From NCBI RefSeq assembly GCF_932294415.1, contig NC_065537.1, forward strand, positions 1,550,001 to 1,614,000: a stretch of DNA of 64,000 bases, read 5' to 3'. Every line of letters starts with the position of its first letter. Positions within the stretch are counted from its first letter, which is position 1. Shown here in pieces: positions 10,958-24,516 of the stretch. The DNA is from Quercus robur. Lineage: Eukaryota > Streptophyta > Magnoliopsida > Fagales > Fagaceae. Under the pieces are notes generated by a model. The model had not been told where the DNA came from and made no database searches. It saw nothing but the letters and a program-made list of their open reading frames with translations. The position numbers and the translations under genes were made by a program.

Positions 10958-12358
10958 ATGGGAGACAATAGTGGTGATGAATATGTGTCAGTTGGTGCAG
11001 TACCGCCTCTTAGGGTAGATAACTTCAAAAAAGTTTCACTTTTGCCTCTTGTATTCCTCATATTCTACGAGGTTTCTGGGGGACCATTTGGGGTCGAGGA
11101 CACTGTTGGAGCTGCTGGTCCTCTTTTAGCCCTTCTAGGCTTCTTGATCTTCCCATTCATATGGAGTATTCCCGAAGCATTAATGACTGCCGAGATGAGT
11201 ACCATGTTTCCTGAGAATAGTGGTTATGTGGTTTGGGTTTCGACTGCATTGGGTCCTTATTGGGGATTTCAACAAGGCTGGGTGAAATGGCTAAGTGGGG
11301 TTATTGATAATGCACTCTACCCAGCTTTATTTCTTGATTATTTGAAGTCGGCAATCCCGGCTTTAGGTAGTGGTTTACCAAGAATCCTAGCTGTGTTAGC
11401 TTTGACTGTTGTCCTCACTTACATGAACTATAGGGGGTTAACCATTGTGGGATGGCTTGCTGTTCTTTTAGGGATTCTCTCAATTCTTCCTTTTGTAGTT
11501 ATGGGGCTTGTGGCAATTCCAAAGTTGGAGCCTTCTAGATGGTTAGAGGTAAATCTACATGATGTGGACTGGAATTTATATTTAAACACTTTATTTTGGA
11601 ATCTTAATTATTGGGACTCAATAAGCACACTTGTTGGGGAGGTGGACAACCCAAAGAGAACTCTTCCAAACGCTTTGCTTTATGCTCTGATATTGGTAGT
11701 TCTTGGATATTTCTTCCCTCTTTTAATTGGTACAGGCGCTGTTCCAGTCAACCGAGAGTTGTGGACTGATGGGTATTTCTCGGACATTGCTAAAATTATT
11801 GGGGGAGTTTGGTTGAGATGGTGGATCCAAGGAGCTTCAGCAGTGTCAAATATGGGGATGTTTGTAGCTGAGATGAGTAGTGACTCTTTTCAACTTTTGG
11901 GTATGGCAGAACGGGGTATGCTACCTGAGTTCTTCGGCAAGAGGTCTCGTTATGGAACTCCATTGATAGGGATTTTATTTTCAGCTTTTGGTGTGTTCTT
12001 GCTATCATGGCTAAGCTTCCAAGAGATTGTAGCAGCGGAGAATTTCTTGTACTGTTTTGGAATGATTTTGGAATTCATAGCATTTGTATGGTTACGGGTA
12101 AAACATCCCATTGCATATCGGCCTTACAAGATACCTGGGGGAACAGTTGGAGCCATTCTTTTGTGTATTCCTCCAACCATATTGATCTGCACTGTGTTGG
12201 CTCTATCTACACTTAAGGTATTTCTTGTAAGTATTGTTGCTATGATGATTGGACTTGTGATGCAGCCTTGTCTCAAGTATGTGGAGAAAAAGAGATGGAT
12301 CAAGTTCTCTACTAATTCTAACCTCCCAGTTCTAACAGGAACCCTCATGCCGCAATGA
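10958..12358 (+). CDS. Polyamine uptake transporter, PUT/LAT-type APC permease
   Basis: This intact single-exon ORF of 466 codons resembles plant polyamine transporters of the PUT2/PUT3 (LAT, APC superfamily) group, which import polyamines and related cationic compounds by proton symport at membranes. The N-terminal core shows the family stretch [15 protein letters not shown], followed by [22 protein letters not shown] and [16 protein letters not shown]. Later come the [27 protein letters not shown] and [20 protein letters not shown] segments. About twelve hydrophobic spans are spread along the protein, and the length matches the family's usual 450-500 residues. The ATG at 10958 is supported by an in-frame TAG at 10940-10942 and by the conserved core starting soon after. 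Exact substrate and membrane (plasma membrane, ER or Golgi differ within the family) cannot be read from the sequence. Confidence 0.92.
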   Translation: MGDNSGDEYVSVGAVPPLRVDNFKKVSLLPLVFLIFYEVSGGPFGVEDTVGAAGPLLALLGFLIFPFIWSIPEALMTAEMSTMFPENSGYVVWVSTALGPYWGFQQGWVKWLSGVIDNALYPALFLDYLKSAIPALGSGLPRILAVLALTVVLTYMNYRGLTIVGWLAVLLGILSILPFVVMGLVAIPKLEPSRWLEVNLHDVDWNLYLNTLFWNLNYWDSISTLVGEVDNPKRTLPNALLYALILVVLGYFFPLLIGTGAVPVNRELWTDGYFSDIAKIIGGVWLRWWIQGASAVSNMGMFVAEMSSDSFQLLGMAERGMLPEFFGKRSRYGTPLIGILFSAFGVFLLSWLSFQEIVAAENFLYCFGMILEFIAFVWLRVKHPIAYRPYKIPGGTVGAILLCIPPTILICTVLALSTLKVFLVSIVAMMIGLVMQPCLKYVEKKRWIKFSTNSNLPVLTGTLMPQ

Positions 12359-14231
12359 TTAAGTTGACATAGTATTTATTGACCACTAGAATGCAAAGAC
12401 TTACTTTCAGTATTTACAAAATGTTGGAATGAAGGATTGTGATTCTAGTAATCTTTGAAATAAGTTATTACTTGTTGGAGAAGCATCTTTGGTTTGTTAA
12501 TGCTATTCATTTTTTCTATCTTGTGGTTGCATATTGAATCTTATGATTTTTTTTTTTTCAAGAAGAAAAGAAGAAAGAATCAATCTTAGGATTTTTATTT
12601 AGAAGAACTTAGAATTTATTTTGCTGATCTTCTACACTATTAAACCAAGTAAAACCATGAATCAATTCGGAAATCGGAAAACAACATGAAAAAAATACAA
12701 TAAATAGAAGAGTATTGCATTGTAATCTATGTAGATTACCAAAGTTTCTAACACAAGCCAAAATTTTCTTTGCCCTAAGCATAAGCTTGCATAATTGGCC
12801 AGAGCATTAATGCTGGTTCTTTATCTCATACAACCTTTTGGACTTGGCCTCTTTGATTTGCGCTTGGGATTGGCAAAAAAAAAAAGGTTAACCAAATATC
12901 AATAATAGATTTGTATAAATCTTCTGTACTACTTTTTATGTTCCACAAATCACAACTTATTATGTATTTGTTTAGCTTTCCTTATAAAATAGTCAAATTT
13001 CAAAATAGAAAAAAAATATGATAAATTGTAATTGGTGAAACATAAAGTGAAACACAAAAAATGATACAACAGATTTGTATTCATCTGTCATTGTGTGTGT
13101 CCGCAGTTCGCATAGCATGTGTTTAAGTATAAGCATTCTAGCAGAATGAAGACTTTGCTCATGATTATGAAATCCCATTTCTTGAAGAATCTGTCATTAT
13201 TTTTCTCTCTATTTTTACACTATTTTCAAAGAATACCACCTAGTTGATCTAGAGTTTCTTTGTGAACTTTTTGGTATTTTTTTTTTTGTGAATATTGTTT
13301 AATTTGTTGTAGATTTGAATTAACAAATATATATTATAGAAATAAAAATATACTGTTAAAATCATTATGATGGTGTTATCATCTCTTTTTTTGTTCTTTG
13401 TTATTAGTAGGCTCTTGGATTTTGTTGGCCCTAATTTACCCAAATGTTATACGTACAATTTCAGTGTAGACCAGTCCTCAGTACAGCCTTTGTTGCTTTG
13501 TCTTTTGAGATTTTTGTTTTGCTTATGTGTTTGTCCTGAATGAATGTCTCTATTCTTGTCAATTTCTTTTCGTTTACCTAATTTGGCTTCTTTGAAATTG
13601 TTGCACTTTTCAAATCTAAATCTAATCTCTGATTACGAGAGTTGGATACATGGTATAATTTCAAACCTAAGACCAAAACACCATCTTTTCTTCACGATCC
13701 TGTGGTCTGATCTTATAAACAAATGGTAGACGTAGGTAGGGCCTATAAATATAACAATTTCATTCAATTGTTACTTCAAGAAAAAGAAATGTATAAAAGC
13801 TCTCAATAAGTGATTAATTCTGATTATTTTTTACCAAAAGGTAGGACTTCTTGTATGTTGTCATGTATGAGACTTCAGCATGTTGGATTCGACTTCCCAA
13901 TTCAACATTTTTTCTTGCTATTTGCAACCATTTTTAACTATGCGAACTTAACAGTTATCACTTCAAAGTGTGACCGTGCACACTTTTGATATGTTGAAGA
14001 ATAAATGCGGAGTTATTAAAAAACATGCTATCTTATCTATTTCATGTACAAAGACTTATTGTATTTGCTACCATGGTTGTTCATAATTTTGTTAGAATAC
14101 ATGATAAGGTTGATGAGGAGTTCAACATTTATATTCATAATTCAATTCAGGTGACATATACTTGGTGGTTTAAGTGCTTCGAACAATGACATTTCAACGA
14201 ATGTGTTGTGCACACAATAATATCCCCATCA
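12359..14231. other. 3' flank of the transporter, then AT-rich intergenic
   Basis: The first few hundred bases presumably hold the 3' UTR. Only short ORFs of about 60 codons with no recognisable motif occur on either strand. Confidence 0.45.
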
Positions 14232-14475
14232 ATAATATGTGCGAAGCTCTCTCCTAAGAGATTTGAATCCTGTTCCTTGCCTTCCATATCCCACAAGCGC
14301 TTATATTTGTGAAGTGAACATCCAGTCAAAGGTGGGCGGTGGTAATAGAAACTTATGGTTAATCATGGTAATAGATTGTATTATAATCAATGACCTTTTA
14401 AAGGAATTTAAAAGTAGTAACTAATATTTTGATAACATCTTTTCTAAGATTTTTTTTTTTTTTTTTTTTTTTTTG
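14232..14475. repeat. Dispersed repeat, copy 2 (partner 8880-9105)
   Basis: It shares the GAAGCTCTCTCCTAAGAGATTTGAATC start, the TATGGTTAATCATGGTAATAGATT middle and the terminal TCTTTTCTAAGA plus T tract with the copy at 8880. The two direct copies flank the transporter locus, 5.3 kb apart. Confidence 0.65.
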
Positions 14476-14738
14476 GAAATAACTTTGTCTCCAAATATGT
14501 TTGGAGCCCAAGATTCCAAAAAAAAAAAGATAACATGTGTCCTATCATGTGCAATGCGCAAATGACTTATTTGCATTACACATGATAGTGATAGATGTCA
14601 TGTTCCTATTAGTGATTGGAGCCTAATTGAAGCCAAAATTTATCCTCCTCCTCCTTTTTTTTTTTTGGGTAGAGAATCTCTTTTCAAAGAAAGTATTTTT
14701 GTTGAGAATGTTTTCTAAGAAAGTAGGGTAAATTGCAA

Positions 14739-14972
14739 ATTACACCCCTAAAGTTTGGAGGTGTTTAGATTTTACACTTTGAAATTTCTAAAATTTGGAT
14801 TTTATTCCTTGAAGTTTGGGAATGTTTGGATTTTACCCCTCCAAATTCTGAAACTTTAGAGTGTAAAATTCAAACACTTCCAAACTTTAGGTGTCAAAAT
14901 CCAAATTCTGAAACGATAAAGTGTAAAATCTAAAAGTTTCAAACTTTAGGAGGATAAAATCCAAATTCTGAA
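14739..14972. repeat. Fold-back element built from short tandem units
   Basis: The left half carries repeats of AAGTTTGG(A/G)..TTTGGATTTTA on one strand. The right half carries the complementary TAAAATCCAAA..CAAACTTTAGG units. The block can fold back on itself over more than 100 bp per arm with mismatches. No ORF is present. It is probably a MITE or fold-back element. Confidence 0.6.
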
Positions 14973-17900
14973 GGTCAAATTCTTTTCTTTTACGTTAAAC
15001 CTTCAACGTCTCCCTTCTATTCCTAAATTTGCAACCCCTTTCTTCCCTACGTCACTATCACGACCATCACATCAGACCTTAACCTGCAAGACTGCAACCC
15101 CTATCTTCCTTATATTCCTTATGATTCTTAAAGATTATAGACTTCTCCAATACTTTAACTATTTAGTCAAAACACTCTCTAATCTGTGATATTATAATAT
15201 ATTCACAAGTATTTGTTCTGCTATGACCCAATTACAGAGACAATGGCATGAACACTGCTTATCTATGTAAGGATGTTAGTTTTTCTTTGATTTTTTGGGG
15301 TATTTTCTAATTGTTTTTGCCGTGATAAAAAAATATTTAATTTTGATCAAAATTATAGAGGCAAAGTAAAAAACTTTGAAAAAATCAGAATTTCTATTGC
15401 TTTATATATTTATTTGGGTAGGTAGAGGAATTCTGATGATGGGCTTTGTTGGTGATAGAAATAGATATTTGAATAATCATTTTCAAAAATTCAGAAACTA
15501 CAAGATGGGATTCGTCTAATCTCTTGCAAGGCTAAGTACAAGTCCTCCAATGACCAGCGATCACACAACAAATTCAAGGTTTTATTTCTTCTTCATATTA
15601 TTTATGTTCCTGTTAATTGTTTGATTAAATTTATTGTATATGATATAGTGTAATTTGAAAAAGCTGGCCCCCTTTTTTTCCACCATTTTTTTTTGAAGAC
15701 GTTTAAATGCTTTTGGAAAGCAAATGGATTTTGCTTTTTAGCGAGATATTGCATGGTCAATCCAAACTAAATGGCACAGTGAAATTTGAAACCAGTTCAA
15801 TTTTTGTTATGGATCATTTTGAAGTTTTTTCTTGACTTTTGTCAATGTTCAATTGTAGTGTGGCATTTTTTTGGGTGTATTCATGTTGTAAAATATTCTT
15901 TTCATTCCCATTTAGAACATGTACACCACATGTTTGACAAAAGGTCTCACTCAAAATTGAAACTTACCAAATAACACTATTTGAAATCCCAAGCAAGTTT
16001 GCGGTAACTTGCACCCAAGTTGTTTTGAGGGTTATCAATGGATTGTAGCCAACTTGCTCAACTTTTTTCAAGCAGAAGGTTGTAGGTGTAGCTGATTTTG
16101 TGGGGTTGAGGGGGAAGATGCTCTTCCTACTGTCTGGGGCTGTTCCAAAATTCAGTCGGTCTAGTAACATGACGTGATGGAATGTGTGTTCAACAACTAG
16201 CCTTCTTTCGCTGAACTCATGGATTGGGCTTGGGATAGGGACCAAAAAACATGTGAACTCACTACCATGCTATCATGGGTACAGTGGCAATGAAGAAACA
16301 AGATTCACCAGCTTGTGCTAACGAGAAGGAATGAAATCATACAATGGGCTATTATGTATATTCTAGTTATGCTTAAGAAACAAAAGCACATAAGGATGGG
16401 CTGTTATATTAATTCTAATTATGCCTTTTGTTCTAATACATAGTGTTTATTCTAATTATGCTTTTATTCACCCCATAATTCTTTGTAACTCTTACCTCTC
16501 TGTTTTATAATTCTACATTTCATAGCTTTATTTTTATTTGTTGGGTCCTAATTTGGAAGACCAATTTTACTGTCAATTTTGATTGTGTTTGTGGTTCTGG
16601 ATCCCTGAGCTTAATGCTGATACCATGAAATGAAGCAATTTCAAGGCCTGCCCAATAGTCACCACCAATATATATGGGTACCTTCTTTTCTCATTCTTAC
16701 TCTCTTTGGAAGACCACCAATTTAGTTTTTTTTTTTCCTCGTTGGATTTGATATATCATTTTCTCAATCCCAAAAAAAATCCTTACTCAAATGGAAATTC
16801 CTCCTTCCATATGGATGGATGGAAGGTACACCTAGCATTCAAAACTAATTGACTATTGCAAGTTATGCTATGACTACATTTGACCTTAGGCAAAACTTTT
16901 TCGACATTGGATCCAAGGGCAAGGATGTGATTCCCATGTTGTCGAAGGTACATAGCAAAAAAAAAAAAGTTATTGAAGTGGATGCTAAAGACAAAAATTG
17001 AGAAGTTGTTGTTGCTTCCAAGGCAATTGATGAAGGACCATGGCCAAAGATGAAAATACTTATGTAACCATTCCTTATTATACTTATTATTTGTCAATTT
17101 TAATTTGATGTAGAAAGAAAACGTTATTGTCTACAAATTTTAAGATTGATTTTATTTTTTTAATTCTAATAAATATCTAGGAAAGACAAATGGCGTTTTT
17201 GCATTTTGCTAATTTGTTTGAACAACCAATGATGAACTTTCTACGCTTGAGACTTGGGATGTTAAATTTGATACTATGTTGGTATATCCATTGATATAGT
17301 TCATTTTTTGCTTTATAAATTTTGAGTGTTTCCTAAATTTTGTTTGTTTTTGTGAGATTTCTATATAAGAACTTTTAGGGTGGGTGGATAAGGTCCATGG
17401 TCTCACCATATATATTTTCTTTACTAGTAAGTAGTTAATTCAAGTATTTGCAAGCATAAGATTGAAAGAAATAATAGGTTTGATTTGTTAGCAATAGTAA
17501 TCTCTTATGTATATTTTCTTTTTCTTTTTTCCAAGTGATCATAACTTTAAGCAAAGTGAAATTTTAAATAGTTTTTATTAAACTTCCCCCATGCATTGCA
17601 CTGATTAGTGACTAGTATATATATAAAACCGAAACCTTTGACCATTTGTTGACCTCTCCAGAGCTTGCCACATCATCAATCATTTTATTTATTATTTTTG
17701 TATTTATAATAAATAAATAGAAAAAATAATACACCAAAAAACAGAAAATTTATATAAAAGAAAAACGACCGAGCAAGCATAGATTCACTGTTGAGTAGTA
17801 GTTCGTGTCATACAAGAAAAGCGTGTGGGTACTGGGTACAAGGGTTTACTTAATTGCTTTGGTGTTTGAGGGATGGCGTTTACACTAAAAAAAATTAGAA

Positions 17901-18590
17901 TCACTATACTCCCATCTCCCTCCCATTCACTCCCATCCCATCCCATCCAAGCCTCTCTTCCTTGCGGTATCAATAACTCTATATTATATTATCAGCAAAG
18001 GTAACCTAATTTGATTAGGAATCCATAACCATAACCAAATTCAATTAGGAATCTATAATATTGTATTATAAATAGCTTTTCTTAAGGACTATTTGTTACA
18101 ATTGCAACTCACAGCTGAAAATTTGTATTTTTCATTCCTCTCTTCCAAAAATGTTTATTTCTTGCTTCTTGCTTTATAATTCTGTGTATCTGTAATTGAG
18201 TTTCTATTGTTGTCTTTGTGTTTGTTTAAATTTCTCAGTGAATATACAAAATATGTTGAATATATAATGTGGGAAACATATCAATGTTGCCTTGGAAGAT
18301 TTTACTTTGAATTTATTTGCAAAATTATTAATTTTTTTTACGCTAGAAAGTGTTGCAGTACTTTAGCTTTTGGTATCTCTATACTATTTCTTTTCTCACG
18401 TTTTTTTAGTATTGTGCAGTAAGACTCTTAAATTTGATCAATTGTAATATGTGTCGTGGAGTGATGGGAGCTTTGAAAGTTAGATGGTTCTTACTGGAAA
18501 TATTGTTGTTAATTTATGGCTTTTAGGATCATTAGGCCGTTGTTAATTAAGTTGTACAATGGCTTCTTTTCCTTTGTCTTTGGTAAACTA
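14973..18590. other. Intergenic DNA, no supported gene
   Basis: The longest ORFs are about 93 codons (minus, near 15964-16245) and 104 codons (minus, near 16783-17097). Neither shows a known motif, and both are low-complexity or AT-biased. The rest is AT-rich non-coding sequence. Confidence 0.5.
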
Positions 18591-19294
18591 ACTGTGGGAT
18601 GACTCAATTTTTAGTTTGAAATAAATCAAACAAGTAATATAGTTTCACAAATGCAAATTTGTATTGATAAATATGTGGTACAATTCTCTAAAATTACAAA
18701 AGAGTGATCCTCTAATTAAATCTCCTTGAAAGACCAATTGATTGGAATTGTAATAATGTGATTTTGACTCGAACACTAAAAATCCTTCAATTTGACTGAG
18801 GGATGGATCGAAGACCCTTGAAACAAAATTACAATGAATCTCTAGCTATGAGCCTATTAGAAATTCTTTGTTCTTCGTGTTCTTGGTACGTTCTTCGTGT
18901 TCTTGGTGCATTTTTCGTCTTCGAAAGTTTGTGGTGGAAGTCTTCGGTGCTTTAGAGGCTTGAATTCATAGAGCTTCGTTGATTTATGGTTTGTTGAGGT
19001 TTTTGGAGGCTTTTGAGCTTGATTCCAGCAGACTTCAAGATCTAGGTTGATAGTTTGGATGGTTTTGCTTCAAATGTTCTTCGATTTTGAGGTTGAAGTT
19101 CTTGAAGGCTTTGAGGCTTGATTCTTGCAAAGCTTTTGTACTTCTAAGTGCTTCTAAATCTTCTCTGATGCTGTTTGAACTCTAGATGGCTTGGTCTTTT
19201 CAAATGCCTTAGGAAGGCTTCTATTTATAAGAGTTTGGGGGTGGGTGAGCAACACGTGGCAGAGTCTGGTTGGTGACACATGTCACAACCTGAT

Positions 19295-19384
19295 TGGTCT
19301 GCTTATGTCATTGCTTGCACGTGTTGGATTGCTTATGTCATTGCTTACACGTGCTGGACTGCTTATGTCATTGCTTACACGCGC
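19295..19384. repeat. 30-bp tandem repeat, three copies, two with a G-box
   Basis: Units at 19295-19324, 19325-19354 and 19355-19384 share TGCTTATGTCATTGCTT(A/G)CACG. CACGTG, the plant G-box core, occurs at the ends of units 1 and 2 (19318-19323, 19348-19353); unit 3 has CACGCG. A plus-strand ORF reads through, giving a LLMSLLTRA-like peptide repeat, but no gene is recognisable. Confidence 0.85.
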
Positions 19385-19692
19385 CTATGTGTGATTAGCA
19401 TTTTGCATGCTTTTCATGTTTTTACCTTAATGAAACTTGGCAAATTTCTAGTAATAGTACATGATGCTTTGTAATTAGCTGTACTTTGTGGACTTGGTAC
19501 CGTGATGTGTCAGCTTGTGATAGGTCGGGAATTTTCCTTCTCTACACTAACAATTCAATTTTTTTTTTTCTTTTCAAAAAGTTAGTTTTTTTAGCACAAT
19601 TTAGTTTTTTGTAGCACAATTTCATACCTTTATAAAAACACAAAGAATATATTTCATATTGTGCTGTTTGAAACTTGAAATTATTTTTCAAA

Positions 19693-20130
19693 ATAACTGG
19701 TGTATATTGTAGGAAAAGTAGAGTTATATGGGGAGACGATGCATAACTTGACAAGAATTCTATTAATGTTGCCTATATAACCAATTGTTTGATAAATTAC
19801 ACTATTTTATGTTGTTTATAATTCTGTTTCAACGTGTAGAGAGTTCAGGTGATGAAACGAGATAATTCAGAAAAGTCTCATCAGCATTAGTAGTTAAAGA
19901 TATTGACTAACCCCCATCATTATTTTTATCTCTCTCTTATATTTACTTGTAGTGTAGTCTAATATATTTTGTTCTGTTTCAATAATTTTTAGGCTCTGAA
20001 TCTTCTGATTTGCTAATTTTTATGACCTTTGGAAAGTTTTAATTGGTGTATATTGTAGGAAAAGTGGAGTTACATTGGAAGATGATGCATAACTTGAATG
20101 GAATTCTTCTTATGTTGCTTGTATTATCAA
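19693..20130. repeat. Direct repeat of about 85 bp, copies 349 bp apart
   Basis: TGGTGTATATTGTAGGAAAAGT.GAGTTA followed by GATGCATAACTTGA begins near 19696 and again near 20045, with only scattered differences. Confidence 0.7.
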
Positions 20131-21070
20131 ATATAGTATGTTGGATATACTTTGAGCAATTACATGCATTAGTGTATGATTAAGAATATATTTTGTTCAA
20201 AGCAATGCTTGAAACTAAATGCGATTGATTGGGTTCCATTGATTTTATTAGATAAGTTATGTCTTGGGTTTTACATATATTTCTCTATCGTGCAGTCATA
20301 TATTTCTCTAGGTTCTAAATCTTTTGATTTGCTAATTTTTATGGCATTTTGAAAGTTTTAATATTTGAATTTTTTTGGTTCATTTTTTACAATATTTGAA
20401 TATGTTTGCTAGATATCAATAGCTATAGTCATGGATTGTTCTCTTAAGAGTACCTTATCTTTGTCTTATAGTTATTTATAGTTTAGCCTTATATATTTTG
20501 TTTTGTTTCAATAATTTTTAGGCTTCAAATTTTCTGATTTGCTAATTTTTATGGCCTTTTGAAAGTTTTAACTTCTAAATTATTGGGTTTATTTTTGCAA
20601 TATCTTAAACCGGTACCTTATTTCTTATATTTCTCTGTTGTATAGTCATGTATTTTTTTTCAATAATTTCTTTGCTCTAAATCATCTTTTTCTTTATTCG
20701 TTTTTTGGAATTTTGGAAGTTTTAATATCTGGTTCTATGATTTTCACTTTTTTTCCTAAATCTGTAAAATTTTGATAGATTTCAATAGCTGTAACCAGAA
20801 ATCATTCTTTTGAGGTAACACGTATTTCAATATATTTCTTTGTAGAGTAGCCATATTCATATATATATATATATATAATTTTTTTTTTCAATAATTACTA
20901 AGCTTTGTATATTAAATTTCTTTTATATTTTTAGCTTTTTAGAAGTTTTAAGATTTGACTTTTTGGGTTCTGTTTTTGCAATAACTGAACTTGTCAACTA
21001 TAGCCATGGATTAGTCTTTTGAGGGTAACTCCATCTTTCTCTTTGAATTTTATACATTATACATTTATGT
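19920..21070. repeat. Degenerate tandem array of roughly 200-250-bp units
   Basis: The block TTCAATAATTTTTAGGC followed by TTCTGATTTGCTAATTTTTATG and GAAAGTTTTAA recurs at about 19978, 20300, 20508, 20665 and 20888. CATGGATT-like and TATTTCTCT(A/G)T blocks recur between them. Units vary in length and are strongly diverged. There is no coding potential. Confidence 0.6.
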
Positions 21071-21224
21071 AAAATTTTCCCATATATTGTATGGGACTAA
21101 GAAATATGAATTAAACTTAGTCTAACCTAATAGATTTTACTTTTCCTCATGTCATGTGTTAGTGATTGAGCCGAATTTGACCTAATCCCATGGGCCAAAT
21201 CATAGACCTTTATTTATTAAACTT

Positions 21225-22082
21225 TGTTAGATTCTAAAAGTTTAGAACAATGCAAACCGTGAACACAAACTTATCTAGATATAGATCCTAGAGTCTATAG
21301 GTATTATTAAACAATGCTCAAGGTGATACAAGTCAAGATTTAAGAACATACAAGCTACAGAAAGAAGAATTCGAAATCAACCTATTTCGATCGATCAAAA
21401 GATAGGCTCAACTGATCGAAACACGTATTTGCAGAATTCTATTTCAACCCAAACTCTACTTAAACATATTGGGTTTCAAGTAAAACACTACTAGTATATA
21501 AAGGAAACCCTAAGCACGTTTTTATAAGGCTTTTCAGAGGGAAAAGAGTGTGCCTCTTTTGTAGATCTAGGGTTTTGTACCCAAAAGCTCTCTAAAGTTT
21601 TCTACCGATGTTATTCCTTGAAGAATCTCAAGATCCGGTATTGTAGAAATTGCTGCATACAAATTCAACGTCTAAGGAGATTTAAAACCTTTGAGTGGAG
21701 TCTCAAAGTCATAAGTGTGAGTGCTTGTGTTGCAAAGGCTTAATAGAGAAGGAGTCCGCGGATTTGGAGCTTGCACGTGTTCGTGTCAGTAAGTTCTACA
21801 TATGGTAGCAATAGGATGTTAGTGGTCTAAGTCTTATTATAAACTTCGATTTTCTATAGTGGATTTGTTTTTTTTCTTGAGGATAGCTAGGTTAAATCTT
21901 CCTCATGTTTTTTACTAGTTCGCTTTTCCTGGGTCATCACATTGTTGTGTTATTTATTTTTTCGCTGCTTTGCATGATATAATTATTTTGTTTTAACCCA
22001 AATCTAAATAATAAACCTAAGTATTCCCTTGGTTAATTAATTAGGTTAAACAATCTAGTTTACTGGGATCTAAAAACTAACA
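21225..22082 (+). mobile_element. Solo LTR, 858 bp, TSD AACTT
   Basis: Ends are TGTTAGATTC and AAAACTAACA. A perfect 5-bp target duplication, AACTT, lies at 21220-21224 and 22083-22087. It is homologous to the solo LTR at 24937-25858: both begin TGTTAG(A/G)TTCTAAAAGTTTAGAA and share the following 100 bp with many matches. No internal coding region is present, so it is a solo LTR. The lineage cannot be assigned from the LTR. Confidence 0.85.
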
Positions 22083-22087
22083 AACTT

Positions 22088-23632
22088 ATTAATTAATATA
22101 TCATTTGTTTCATAATACATTATATATTTATGCAAATTTTTTTTGAGCATTTCATAGGTTAACGACTAGTAATATATTATATTTAAAACCAATGGATAGA
22201 AACATAATAATAGTAAAATTAGAAATTTAAAAACAAAACCATTGCAATATATGCAGCAATCGTATATTATCATTATTTTGGATAATATCCTTTAGCTCCA
22301 AGAAATAAAGGAAAGAGGGTGTGATGAGCTAAAGAAAAAGGGTATCCCTATTCGTGTATTCTAGAACTCATACATATATGCATCTCAAACACTTGCTGAA
22401 TGTAACAAAGTGTTCTGTTGTGTATGATAATCAAGAGGATTCAAGTGGGTTGAGTGGTTGTGTGAGCACTAAAGTTTTTGTTTTGAATTTGAGTGGTTGT
22501 ATTAGAGTTAGTTAAAACCTACTGAATGAGGGGGAGAATAGTTGAGGCCATTGAGTATTAGGCTGAATAGCCGACCTCACCATAAATTTAATAAGCAGAC
22601 CCCACCATGAATGTGAGAGGAGAGAGCACCATTCTCCGTGCTCCAAGAGTACCTAAGAATTACTCAAGTAGAACACTTTCTCAATAGTTGTTGTCGCATT
22701 GTTTTGTATGAAGGTCATAATGGGGCTAACTTAGATACCCTAAAATTATTTACATAAGAGGAAAGATCCTTATTGGAATTTGCTTGAGGCTTGAGCAGAA
22801 AGTCCCAGCAGCCCCTTGCTAAGTGACATTTTTATTTTTGATTTGATGAGAGAGGATGGTGTAAAGGTGGGGCTTTGTTACACTACAGGTAATGCATGGT
22901 TTTTTATGAGTTCTTTGTGGGTCTTAGCAAATCAATCTCAAGTATTCTCAACAATTGGTCTTGTGGTCCTAATGCTCATTTGGATTGACTTTGGCACTGA
23001 GCTTTTGTGGCGCTTATCTTCGGCTTTTCCCATGTACTCAATCAGCCCAAGTTCATGGGCTCTGCTAGCTAGTCCATGGGATTTAATTTTACCTCTCACT
23101 TTCTAGTGGCCTTCGAATAACACATGACAATGTTAGTGGCTTTCCATGGGCTGGTTTTCTTGAACCATTTTACTCACAAGTGGGTGTAATAAGCCTGTGA
23201 AATATGTATGGTCAAAATTAGATTCTTTTCAATGGCAAAATTCATAGGCCATTGGGATAAAAATTTGGCAGGCCGGACATAACAATTTATGGTATTTGAT
23301 CTCAAGGGTAGTGTACCTGAATGACGGGTTTTGGGCTGAATTTGATGTCCAAAAATTGGCTACTAACAACTTCTTAAAACAGATTGGGATTTTTCATTGC
23401 TTTTTTTAGAGTGTGATGATGCATTGATGCTGCAGCTGTTAGAGCCTAACAACAAAGATGTTTTAAAAGTGCCCCATTTGGCCATTTCATAGAGAAAATT
23501 CATATAACATATAGCATAATTGAGTGAAGTTTCACATTGAATAATAATAAGAAGAATAAGTAGTTAATATAGCATAATTGAGTACATACCTTTTGGGTTT
23601 AAGCTTTTTAGGTTAAAATGTATCTCTATATG
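22088..23632. other. Intergenic DNA, no supported gene
   Basis: The longest frame is 96 codons on the plus strand (22816-23106), a hydrophobic peptide without a recognisable family. I see no splice pattern or repeat structure of note. Confidence 0.45.
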
Positions 23633-23752
23633 TTATATTATAAGTATTTCTAACATGGTTGTTGCCTTTGCCGCTGTCGACCACACCTTGTATAAGTTAT
23701 TACGAGAAAAATACAATATAATTATTTAGTATTTCTAACATGGTAATATGAC
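23633..23752 (+). mobile_element. Two copia LTR-terminus fragments
   Basis: The sequence AGTATTTCTAACATGGT occurs twice here, preceded the second time by a GAGAAAAATACAATATAATTATT-like block. The same block with a recognisable tRNA-Met primer-binding site lies at 26738-26810. These are short decayed copia LTR/PBS junctions just 3' of the B3 pseudogene. Confidence 0.55.
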
Positions 23753-24516
23753 CAAACCTTGTATATCTCCATGACAAGACTAAGAAGTTGATTCCATATT
23801 TGTACTTTGGTTGGTAGTACTTTCGACATCTCTTCTACTGCCATTACTGCCTACTCCACTTCCTCGGCTGCTATTACTTCCTCCCTCTTTGTCATTACAT
23901 TTACCACTACTTTTGCTCCCTCCTTTATCAACCACAACAAGAGCCATGCAGAGATCTTCTTTGTTAGCAACTCGGAAAGACCAAATTTGGACCACAGTAG
24001 TAATCTTCAGATCATTTGCTAGAACCTCATTGTTCCAATTTGTTCTTAGAACATATGAAGAGCTTTTCTTCCCTGACTCCTTAGGCATGTACCATTGCCT
24101 TAAAACCATTGTATAGACCGTATTAGATTTCTCAACGAATTGCACTCCAATGGGCTTTTGCTGACAAAGAGCTTCTCTCTTTGTCTCTTTCAAGAAATCT
24201 AGATTGATTTGGCTTAAAGGCATGGATACCTTATTTTTATCTTGTTTCACATCAAACTCATAAAGGGATTTTTGAATGACAAAAACTTCTTGGGTTCCAT
24301 GCATTTCTCTAATGCGATTCCTGATATCCTCAGGTAGGTTTAGTGGTGATGATGGCACATGCAGCTTGGAACTCCTCCTTCTCTTTGGTGGCTGTGGTTT
24401 TTCATTATTCTTGCTAACATTAGTATGTGTACGCTTAGCAGGACTCTTCAATTCTTTTCCATCAAAGATGAAATGCAGTTTCTTGATTGGCCTAGTTATA
24501 GGCACTTTCCCTTCAA

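Noticed and set aside
16783-17097. 104-codon minus-strand ORF
   Set aside because: No recognisable domain, poly-Phe stretch from an A-tract, no promoter or splice context.
19295-19384. Possible CRISPR-like array
   Set aside because: Three 30-bp head-to-tail units without spacers in plant DNA are an ordinary minisatellite.
22816-23106. 96-codon hydrophobic plus-strand ORF
   Set aside because: It resembles no known membrane-protein family and stands alone. Kept only as a note in the intergenic entry.
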